Positions 6,547 through 11,828 of a stretch of DNA of 11,828 bases are shown here, in pieces. Source of the DNA: CAZEZY01 sp964516635 (lineage in GTDB: Bacteria > Pseudomonadota > Gammaproteobacteria > Burkholderiales > Burkholderiaceae_C); NCBI GenBank assembly GCA_964516635.1, contig CAZEZY010000075.1, positions 1 through 11,828 on the forward strand, in the 5' to 3' direction. The position numbers were made by a program, and so were the translations under genes. The notes below the pieces were generated by a model. That model ran no database searches, was not told the DNA's origin, and was given only the letters and a program-made list of their open reading frames with translations. Within the stretch, counting starts at the first letter, position 1. Every line of letters starts with the position of its first letter.

Positions 6547-9075
6547 ATGACAACCCCTACCGCTTCCTTCTGGTCCATCGGATGGCGTTCACTGGTTCGC
6601 GACTGGCGCGCCGGTGAACTGAATGTGCTGGTGCTCGCCATTGCCCTGGCGGTGGCTGCCCTGACCGCGGTGGGGTTCTTTGCCGACCGCCTGCAGAGCG
6701 GCCTCAACCGCGATGCCCGACAACTGATGGGGGGCGATGCCGTGGTGCGCAGCGACCAGCCCGCTCCACCCTCGTTCGAGGCCGAGGCACGGGCCCTTGG
6801 CCTGGAGGTGACTCGACACGTCGGCTTCCCCACCATGGGGCGCGCCGACGACGCCCAAGGCGGGGCGACTCGTCTGGTGGCCCTCAAGGCGGTGGAAAGC
6901 AACTACCCCCTGCGTGGCGAACTGAGGGTCACCCGCACCATTGGCGGCACGGATGAAGCCACCCGGGAAGTGCCCGCGATCGGCACGGCCTGGGTCGATG
7001 CGCCGCTGCTGGTGGCGCTGGACCTTCAGGTGGGGCAGACCTTGTGGCTGGGTGACCGGCCATTCCTCATCGACCGTGTCATCACCATCGAGCCCGACCG
7101 CGGCGCCGGATTCATGAGTTTCGCGCCGCGGGTGATGATTCATGCCGATGATCTGGCGGCGACCGGCCTGGTGCAACCGGCCAGCCGCCTGAGCTACCGG
7201 CTGGTGGTGGCGGGTGACGAAGCCGCCGTGCGCCGCTTCACCCAATGGGCTGAAACCGAACTGGCGAAGCCCGAGGTCCGCGGGGTGGGTCTGGAATCGT
7301 TCGAGAGTGGCCGTCCGGAGATGCAGCAAACGCTGGCCCGGGCCGAGAAGTTTCTGAATCTGGTCGCTTTGCTCGCCGCCTTGCTGAGTGCCGTGGCGGT
7401 GGCCATTGCGGCCCGGGTGTATGCCAGCCGCCATCTGGACGACTGCGCCATGCTTCGGGTGCTGGGCCTCTCGCAGGCCACCATGGCCCGGGCCTACACC
7501 TTGTCATTTGTGGTGGTGGGGGTGCTTGCGGGTCTGGCGGGCGTGGTGCTGGGCTATCTGGTGCATCATGGTTTCGTGGTGCTGCTCTCGGAAATCGTCC
7601 AGACCGAATTGCCTGCACCCAGTGCCTGGCCGGCGCTGTTTGGTCTGGGGGTGGGTCTGACGCTGATGCTGGCTTTCGGGCTGCCGCCCGTGCTGCAACT
7701 CGCGCGGGTTCCGCCCTTGCGGGTGATCCGCCGCGAGGTCGGTAATCTGAAGCCCGCTTCGCTGGCGGTGCTGGGGCTGGGGGCGGCCGGATTTGCCACG
7801 CTCTTGCTGGCCGCCAGCCGCGACCTCACCCTGGGTCTCATTGCGGTGGGCGGTTTTGCGGCGGCGGTGGCCGTGTTTGCATTGGCCAGCTACGTGGCGG
7901 TTCGGGTGCTGCGGGCCGTGGTGAACGAGTCGGTGGCTCCTCGCTGGCTGCGTCTGGCCACCCGGCAACTGAGCGCACGTCCCGCTTATGCGGTGGTGCA
8001 GGTGAGCGCATTGTCGGTGGGCTTGCTGGCGCTCATCCTGCTGGTGCTGCTGCGCACCGATCTCATCACCAGCTGGCAGCAGGCCACCCCGCCCGATGCC
8101 CCCAACCGCTTCGTCATCAACATCCAGCCCGAACAGGCCGAACCCTTCCAGCAGACCCTGCGTGAGCAGGGCGTGGACCGCTACGACTGGTACCCCATGA
8201 TCCGTGGCCGGCTGGTGGCCATCAATGGACGCACCATCGTCCCCGAGGATTTCGAGGGCGATCGTGCCCGGCGCCTGGTGGAACGCGAATTCAACCTGTC
8301 CAACAGCCCGGTGGCCCCCCCGCACAACCAGGTGGTGGCGGGTCGCTGGCAGGCCGAAGAAGCCGGTGCCATTTCCGTCGAAGACGGCCTGGCTGTCGAA
8401 CTGGGCCTGAAGCTGGGCGATCGCCTGACGTTTGACATCGCGGGCATTCCGGTGGAATCCCGCATCACCAGCCTGCGCAAGGTGGACTGGGGGTCCATGC
8501 GAGTCAATTTCTTTGCCATGTTCCCGGTGTCGCATCTGGAGGACGTCCCACTGACCTACATCAGCGCCTACCGGGCCCCTGAGAGCCCGGGCTTTGACAA
8601 CGCGCTGGTGCGGGCTTTCCCCAACATCACCAACGTGGACATGAGCAGCACCATCGCCCAGGTGCAGCGGGTGCTGGGTCAGGTGATCCGGGCGGTGGAG
8701 TTCCTGTTCGCCTTCACGCTGGCCGCGGGTCTGGTGGTGCTGTTTGCCGCCGTCACCGCCACCCGAACCGAACGCGAGCGCGAGTACGCCATTCTCAGAG
8801 CGGTGGGCGCTCAGGCATCGCTGCTGCGTCAGGTGCAGCGTGCCGAGTTGCTGGGGGTCGGGCTGCTGGCGGGTTTTCTGGCCTCGGTGGTGGCGGTCAT
8901 CGTGGGTTGGGCCCTGGCCCGTTACGCCTTCGAATTCGAATGGAACGCCGCCTCGTGGGTGCCGGTGGCTGGGTCGCTGGCCGGGGCCTGGCTGGCGCTG
9001 GCGGCCGGCTGGTGGGGGCTGCGCGGTGTGTTGCGCACCCCGGTGGTGGAAACGCTGCGCAAGGCGGCACAATAA
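6547..9075 (+). CDS. FtsX-like ABC transporter permease, YbbP type
   Basis: An 842-residue inner-membrane protein matching the architecture of E. coli YbbP (about 804 residues). An N-terminal helix (about 26-46) is followed by a large periplasmic domain (47-265), an FtsX-type block (helices near 268-290, 320-346 and 364-386), a middle block (405-424, 428-455, 484-503), a second periplasmic domain (505-712) and a second FtsX block (715-737, 768-790, 805-825). Remembered YbbP segments align along its length (start WRSL/REWRS, LRTDLITSWQQ, SLRKVDWGSMRVNFF). Members act with a LolD/YbbA-like ATPase in envelope processes such as lipoprotein or lipid handling; the substrate is not established. No ATPase gene is adjacent, although E. 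coli has ybbA next to ybbP. The start at 6547 matches the family N-terminus. The stop is 3 bp before the globin gene. Confidence 0.9.
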   Translation: MTTPTASFWSIGWRSLVRDWRAGELNVLVLAIALAVAALTAVGFFADRLQSGLNRDARQLMGGDAVVRSDQPAPPSFEAEARALGLEVTRHVGFPTMGRADDAQGGATRLVALKAVESNYPLRGELRVTRTIGGTDEATREVPAIGTAWVDAPLLVALDLQVGQTLWLGDRPFLIDRVITIEPDRGAGFMSFAPRVMIHADDLAATGLVQPASRLSYRLVVAGDEAAVRRFTQWAETELAKPEVRGVGLESFESGRPEMQQTLARAEKFLNLVALLAALLSAVAVAIAARVYASRHLDDCAMLRVLGLSQATMARAYTLSFVVVGVLAGLAGVVLGYLVHHGFVVLLSEIVQTELPAPSAWPALFGLGVGLTLMLAFGLPPVLQLARVPPLRVIRREVGNLKPASLAVLGLGAAGFATLLLAASRDLTLGLIAVGGFAAAVAVFALASYVAVRVLRAVVNESVAPRWLRLATRQLSARPAYAVVQVSALSVGLLALILLVLLRTDLITSWQQATPPDAPNRFVINIQPEQAEPFQQTLREQGVDRYDWYPMIRGRLVAINGRTIVPEDFEGDRARRLVEREFNLSNSPVAPPHNQVVAGRWQAEEAGAISVEDGLAVELGLKLGDRLTFDIAGIPVESRITSLRKVDWGSMRVNFFAMFPVSHLEDVPLTYISAYRAPESPGFDNALVRAFPNITNVDMSSTIAQVQRVLGQVIRAVEFLFAFTLAAGLVVLFAAVTATRTEREREYAILRAVGAQASLLRQVQRAELLGVGLLAGFLASVVAVIVGWALARYAFEFEWNAASWVPVAGSLAGAWLALAAGWWGLRGVLRTPVVETLRKAAQ

Positions 9076-9078
9076 ACC

Positions 9079-9501
9079 ATGGCAATTCAGGAACCCCCAC
9101 CCCGAAGCGATCAGGGCTCTTTCGCGACTCCCTTTGAATGGATCGGGGGCGAAGGCGCGGTTCAGTCTCTGGTGGATCGCTTTTACGACCTGATGGATCT
9201 GGAGCCGGCGTACCGCGAACTGCGTGCCAGCCACGGCACCTCGCTCGACGATGCCCGCCTGAAGCTGTACTGGTTTCTGTGTGGCTGGCTGGGTGGCCCC
9301 CAGCACTACCAGGACCGTTTTGGCCATCCGCGCCTGCGCATGCGCCACATGCCTTTCCGGATCGGCATCCTCGAACGAGACCAGTGGCTGGCCTGCATGG
9401 ACCAGGCCATGGGCGATACCGGCGTACCGCCCGACCTGCGGGAGCGGCTGCGTCAAAGTTTTTTCCAGACGGCCGACTGGATGCGCAACACGCCGGGCTG
9501 A
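9079..9501 (+). CDS. Group II truncated haemoglobin
   Basis: A 140-residue single-domain globin of the truncated haemoglobin II (GlbO/YjbI-like) family, a haem protein that binds O2 or other small ligands in the cytoplasm. The B helix carries the F35-Y36 pair (Tyr36 as B10), followed by the KLYWFLCGWLGGP block (62-74). The proximal haem histidine is H90 in RMRHMPF, and the G-helix tryptophan typical of group II is W103 (ERDQWLACM). The N-terminal 14 residues are polar and family-unrelated. The ATG lies 3 bp after the permease stop, with only a weak AAGGCGG upstream inside the permease gene, so translation is probably coupled to it. Roles in oxygen chemistry, NO or peroxide handling are known for relatives; nothing here selects one. 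The gene converges on the Smr gene with a 25-bp gap. Confidence 0.93.
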   Translation: MAIQEPPPRSDQGSFATPFEWIGGEGAVQSLVDRFYDLMDLEPAYRELRASHGTSLDDARLKLYWFLCGWLGGPQHYQDRFGHPRLRMRHMPFRIGILERDQWLACMDQAMGDTGVPPDLRERLRQSFFQTADWMRNTPG

Positions 9502-9526
9502 TGCCCTCTGCCGTGTGTTTTTCAGC

Positions 9527-10189
9527 TCAGTGCGCCGCCCGGGCAGAGGGCCGCAGCAACACCACCAGCGCACCCGCACCTCCTTCGGCGGGACGGGCCT
9601 GCACAAAGGCCATGACCTCGCTTTTCTGAACCAGCCAGCTGTGCACCTTGCCCTTGAGGACCGGTGTCTTGCCGGGTGAGCCCAGACCCTTGCCATGGAC
9701 CACGCGCACGCAGCGCAGGCCATGCCGCCAGGCTTCACGAATGAACTGGGCCAGGGTTTCCCGGGCTTCATCGGTGCGCAGGCCATGCAGATCCACCTGG
9801 GCCTGGATCGACCAGTCTCCCTTGCGCAGCTTGCGCACCACCTCAGGCCCGACGCCAGGGCGCCGAAAGCTCAGGTGTTCGTCGGTGTGCAGCAACGTCT
9901 CGGCATCGAATTCGTCGCTCAGTGCCTCACGCATCACGGCTTCTTCATCGAGCTGGCGCTGCACCGGATGGGGCAACGGCACAGCGGGCTGAACGAGGTG
10001 GCGGCCGTGCTCGGGCAGGCGCTCCACCCGGCCGATGGTGCGCTCAAACAGCAGGCGATCGCGGTGCAGGCGCTCATGGGCCTCACGCCGTGCCGCCTCC
10101 ATGGCGGCGCGTTCGGCAGCAGTCTGGGCCACACGCGCTGCCATGGCCTTCTTGAGGGCCTTGAGTTCTGACAGGCTGTGCACTTTCAT
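9527..10189 (-). CDS. Smr-domain endonuclease, SmrB-like
   Basis: A 220-residue protein with a C-terminal Smr domain (about 130-213) showing both signature motifs, VDLHGLR (132-138) and VVHGKGLG (163-170), and the ending GGAGALVVLL. Residues 80-134 (DEEAVMREALSDEF, RKLRKGDWSIQ) resemble the linker before the Smr domain of E. coli SmrB, which is recruited to collided ribosomes and cuts the mRNA between them. Residues 5-50 are rich in Ala, Arg and Glu and should form a long, possibly coiled-coil helix. The gene lies 51 bp downstream of radC on the same strand, with no hairpin between them, so co-transcription is likely. No Shine-Dalgarno is evident before the ATG at 10189; CACAAT on the minus strand (10202-10197) could be a weak internal promoter. 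SmrB is the best guess; an SmrA-like assignment is possible. Confidence 0.9.
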   Translation of the reverse strand: MKVHSLSELKALKKAMAARVAQTAAERAAMEAARREAHERLHRDRLLFERTIGRVERLPEHGRHLVQPAVPLPHPVQRQLDEEAVMREALSDEFDAETLLHTDEHLSFRRPGVGPEVVRKLRKGDWSIQAQVDLHGLRTDEARETLAQFIREAWRHGLRCVRVVHGKGLGSPGKTPVLKGKVHSWLVQKSEVMAFVQARPAEGGAGALVVLLRPSARAAH

Positions 10190-10240
10190 GCAGCCGATTG
10201 TGGCGCAGTTGATGGGCAGGTGCCGCCGTCAGGGCATTGC

Positions 10241-10930
10241 CTAGACCCGGCCCATTTCGGCCATGGAGCGGCAGGCGTTCGAGGTCACGATGAAGTGGTC
10301 CAGTACCCGCACATCCACCAGCGCCAGCGCCGATTTCAGGGTCTGGGTGAGTGCTTCATCGGCTCGCGAGGGTTCGGCCACACCGCTCGGGTGGTTATGA
10401 GCCAGGACCACCGCTGCCGCGTGGTGATGAAGGGCCCTCAGCACCACCTCGCGCGGGTAGACGCTGGTCTGTGACAAGGTGCCCCGAAACAGTTCTTCGA
10501 GCGCGAGCAGCCGGTGCTGGCTGTCCAGAAACAGCACGGCAAACACCTCGTGCGGCTTGTGCCCAAGGTGCAGTTGCAGGTAATGGGCCACCGCCTGAGG
10601 GGCATCGAACAAGGGTCGTTCTTTCAGCTCCTGTGAAAGCGCCCGGCGGGCCAGTTCCACCACAGCCATGAGCTCGGCCTGCTTGGCGGGCCCCAGCCCC
10701 TTGACGGTTTTCAGGGCATCGGCGCCGCTATGGAGCAGCCCGGCGATGCCGCCGAAGCGGTCCACCAGTTCCTGGGCCAGCAACACCACATTCTTGCCCT
10801 GAATGCCGGTGCGCAGCAGCAAGGCCAGCAGCTCGGCGTCACTGAGGGCCGCGGGGCCACGCTGCAACAGTTTCTCGCGTGGCCGTGCATCGGCCGGTAG
10901 CCCTTTGAGGGGCAGGGGAACCGTCGTCAT
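10241..10930 (-). CDS. radC: RadC family JAB1/MPN-domain protein
   Basis: A 229-residue protein of normal RadC length. The N-terminal half has a helix-hairpin-helix-like segment (LKTVKGLGPAKQAELMAV, 73-90) and the C-terminal half a JAMM-type metal-binding domain, with HNHPSG at 178-183 and the later Ser188 and Asp191 (EPSRAD), the pattern of a zinc metalloprotease fold. The family was once linked to DNA repair, but its actual biochemical role is unsettled. The protein ends in the usual DHFIVTSNACRSMAEMG. The ATG at 10930 has a good AGGGAG site 6 nt upstream. The gene is divergent from fkpB across 62 bp, and the Smr nuclease gene follows. Confidence 0.95.
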   Translation of the reverse strand: MTTVPLPLKGLPADARPREKLLQRGPAALSDAELLALLLRTGIQGKNVVLLAQELVDRFGGIAGLLHSGADALKTVKGLGPAKQAELMAVVELARRALSQELKERPLFDAPQAVAHYLQLHLGHKPHEVFAVLFLDSQHRLLALEELFRGTLSQTSVYPREVVLRALHHHAAAVVLAHNHPSGVAEPSRADEALTQTLKSALALVDVRVLDHFIVTSNACRSMAEMGRV

Positions 10931-10936
10931 TTCTCA

Positions 10937-10942
10937 CTCCCT
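10937..10942 (-). promoter_or_regulatory. Ribosome binding site of radC
   Basis: AGGGAG on the minus strand, 6 nt before the ATG at 10930, supports this start over upstream alternatives. Confidence 0.7.
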
Positions 10943-10948
10943 GGTTTT

Positions 10949-10954
10949 TACAAT
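10949..10954 (+). promoter_or_regulatory. Candidate -10 of fkpB-ispH
   Basis: TACAAT matches five of six consensus bases. Transcription would begin near 10961, about 32 nt before the ATG at 10993. No good -35 hexamer is visible at 16-18 bp. The next base (A at 10955) completes a symmetric TANNNTA shared with radC on the other strand. Confidence 0.45.
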
Positions 10955-10955
10955 A
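10950..10955 (-). promoter_or_regulatory. Candidate -10 of radC-smr
   Basis: The minus strand reads TATTGT, four of six consensus bases. The predicted start near 10943 would leave a very short leader of about 13 nt holding the AGGGAG site. It overlaps the fkpB -10 by five bases. Confidence 0.3.
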
Positions 10956-10979
10956 CGCGTTTGTCGCCATTGTGCCTTC

Positions 10980-10983
10980 AAGG
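10980..10983 (+). promoter_or_regulatory. Ribosome binding site of fkpB
   Basis: AAGG, 9 nt before the ATG at 10993. It favours this ATG over the in-frame GTG at 10972, which has no site and would add seven residues ahead of the family N-terminus. Confidence 0.5.
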
Positions 10984-10992
10984 CCGCCTGTC

Positions 10993-11439
10993 ATGCCCCA
11001 AGTTGAAACCGGTTCCTTTCTCACCCTGCACTACCGCCTCTCGGGGCCCGACGGGCGTGACTTCATCAACACCTTCGAGGCCCAGCCCGCCACGCTCAGC
11101 CTGGGGGGGGGTGAACTGTCACCTGCCATCGAGCAACGGTTGCTCGGGCTGGAAGAGGGCACGCACACGGTGATTGAGCTGGCCGCAGGAGAAGCCTTTG
11201 GCGAACGCCAGCCCGACATGGTGCAGTGGGTGGCGCGCAAGCTGCTCAATGAACTCGGTGACCCGCATGAGCGGTACGCGGCCGGTGATGTGGTGCAGTT
11301 CCCCACGCCCGATGGATTGGGCAGCTACGCCGGCGCCGTGCGAGAGGTGCGCGATGACGGTGCCGTGCTGTTCGACTTCAATCACCCATTGGCTGGCCAG
11401 CCGGTGCGCTTCGAAGTCCAGATCATCGGGGTGTTGTGA
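10993..11439 (+). CDS. fkpB: FKBP-type peptidyl-prolyl isomerase, SlpA/FkpB type
   Basis: A 148-residue cytoplasmic prolyl isomerase and chaperone of the SlyD/SlpA subfamily, close to the 149 residues of E. coli FkpB. The FKBP core comes first (LTLHYRLSGPDG, LGGGELSPAIEQRLLGLEEG) and returns at the end with DFNHPLAGQPVRFEV (128-142); between them (about 73-125) lies the insert-in-flap chaperone domain. It lacks the His-rich metal-binding tail of SlyD. The gene overlaps ispH by one base (TGATG, 11437-11441), and E. coli also has fkpB directly before ispH, which strongly supports the assignment. I chose the ATG at 10993; the GTG at 10972 in the same frame has no ribosome binding site. Confidence 0.93.
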   Translation: MPQVETGSFLTLHYRLSGPDGRDFINTFEAQPATLSLGGGELSPAIEQRLLGLEEGTHTVIELAAGEAFGERQPDMVQWVARKLLNELGDPHERYAAGDVVQFPTPDGLGSYAGAVREVRDDGAVLFDFNHPLAGQPVRFEVQIIGVL

Positions 11440-11828
11440 TGTCGGATGTTCAGGAAGTCCTGCTGGCCGAACCGCGTGGCTTCTGTGCCGGCGTGGACCG
11501 GGCCATCGAGATCGTGGAGCGCGCGCTGCAGAAGTTCGGCCAGCCCATCTACGTGCGGCACGAGATCGTGCACAACACCCATGTGGTCAACGACCTCAAG
11601 GCGCGTGGCGCGATCTTCATCGAGGAACTGGACGAAGTGCCTGCCGGGGCCACCCTGGTGTTCAGTGCCCACGGGGTGAGCCAGGCCATCCAGCGTGAGG
11701 CCGAACGTCGTGGCTTCCGCATCTTCGACGCCACCTGCCCGCTGGTGACCAAGGTGCACGTGGAAGTGGCCAAGCTCTCCAAAGAGGGCTTCGAGTTCAT
11801 CATGATCGGCCACAAGGGCCACCCCGAG
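11439..11828 (+). CDS. ispH: 4-hydroxy-3-methylbut-2-enyl diphosphate reductase (IspH), 5' part
   Basis: The first 130 residues of IspH (LytB), cut by the right edge. The enzyme catalyses the last step of the MEP isoprenoid pathway, reducing HMBPP to IPP and DMAPP with a [4Fe-4S] cluster. Visible: the first cluster ligand C16 in EPRGFCAGVDRAI (11-23), the second C100 in DATCPLVTKVH (97-107), and active-site histidines H45, H78 (SAHGVSQAI) and H128 (GHKGHPE), equivalent to H41, H74 and H124 of E. coli. The third cysteine ligand lies beyond the window. The start codon ATG 11439-11441 shares its A with the fkpB stop, so translation is probably coupled. Confidence 0.97.
   Translation, partial: MSDVQEVLLAEPRGFCAGVDRAIEIVERALQKFGQPIYVRHEIVHNTHVVNDLKARGAIFIEELDEVPAGATLVFSAHGVSQAIQREAERRGFRIFDATCPLVTKVHVEVAKLSKEGFEFIMIGHKGHPE

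Noticed and set aside
9496..9521. GGGC-TGAT-GCCC followed downstream by a short T run, as a terminator for the globin gene.
   Set aside because: The stem is only 4 bp, it overlaps the stop codon and the T run is about 10 nt away, so it does not make a convincing intrinsic terminator.
7504..9786. A 760-codon open frame on the minus strand opposite the permease and globin genes.
   Set aside because: Its composition (rich in His, Gln, Arg, Gly, Pro) is typical of antisense shadow frames in high-G+C DNA, and the + strand genes are clearly real. I see no start signal or domain.
10197..10202. Minus-strand CACAAT as a leaderless-type promoter for the Smr gene.
   Set aside because: The first consensus base is missing and the spacing is one base off the pattern seen at upp and the permease gene; too weak to list as a feature.
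10972..10992. GTG at 10972 as the start of fkpB.
   Set aside because: No ribosome binding site precedes it and the family N-terminus starts at the later ATG, which has AAGG upstream.

Overview
The window is about 65% G+C by eye, dense, and almost free of intergenic space. Gene content, gene order and codon style suggest a betaproteobacterium of the order Burkholderiales, probably near the Comamonadaceae (for example Hydrogenophaga-like). That placement is an inference from protein character, not a database result. I see no mobile element, CRISPR array, rRNA, tRNA or long repeat, and no stretch over 300 bases without a gene.

Region 1 (1-4492, + strand) is a respiratory formate dehydrogenase operon: the 3' part of fdhA (catalytic subunit, cut by the left edge), fdhB (four-cluster iron-sulfur subunit), a small predicted lipoprotein gene, fdhC (membrane cytochrome b subunit with a long exported N-terminal extension) and fdhD (sulfurtransferase that matures the enzyme). 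Formate would be oxidised on the periplasmic side, with electrons passing through FdhB to the cytochrome b subunit and the quinone pool. Gaps are tiny or overlapping, so one transcript is likely.

Region 2 (4474-5805, - strand) is a glutamine synthetase family enzyme that converges on fdhD and overlaps its 3' end by 19 bp. Its active-site flap suggests an amine rather than ammonia as acceptor.

Region 3 (5869-9501, + strand) holds upp (uracil salvage), a YbbP-type FtsX-like ABC permease without a neighbouring ATPase gene, and a group II truncated haemoglobin gene starting 3 bp after the permease stop. upp and the permease gene both have a -10-like hexamer exactly at -12 to -7 of the start codon and no Shine-Dalgarno, the pattern expected of leaderless transcripts.

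Region 4 (9527-10930, - strand) holds radC followed by an SmrB-like Smr-domain nuclease gene. Region 5 (10993-11828, + strand) holds fkpB and the start of ispH (cut by the right edge), the same pair order as in Escherichia coli. The two divergent gene junctions (5806-5868 and 10931-10992) each carry a symmetric TANNNTA that could serve as a shared -10 element in both directions.

No clearly new multi-gene system is visible. The points most worth a second look are the small lipoprotein inside the fdh operon, FdhD with only one cysteine at the CxxC site, the glutamine synthetase homologue with an altered flap, the leaderless and bidirectional promoter patterns, and the permease-globin coupling.
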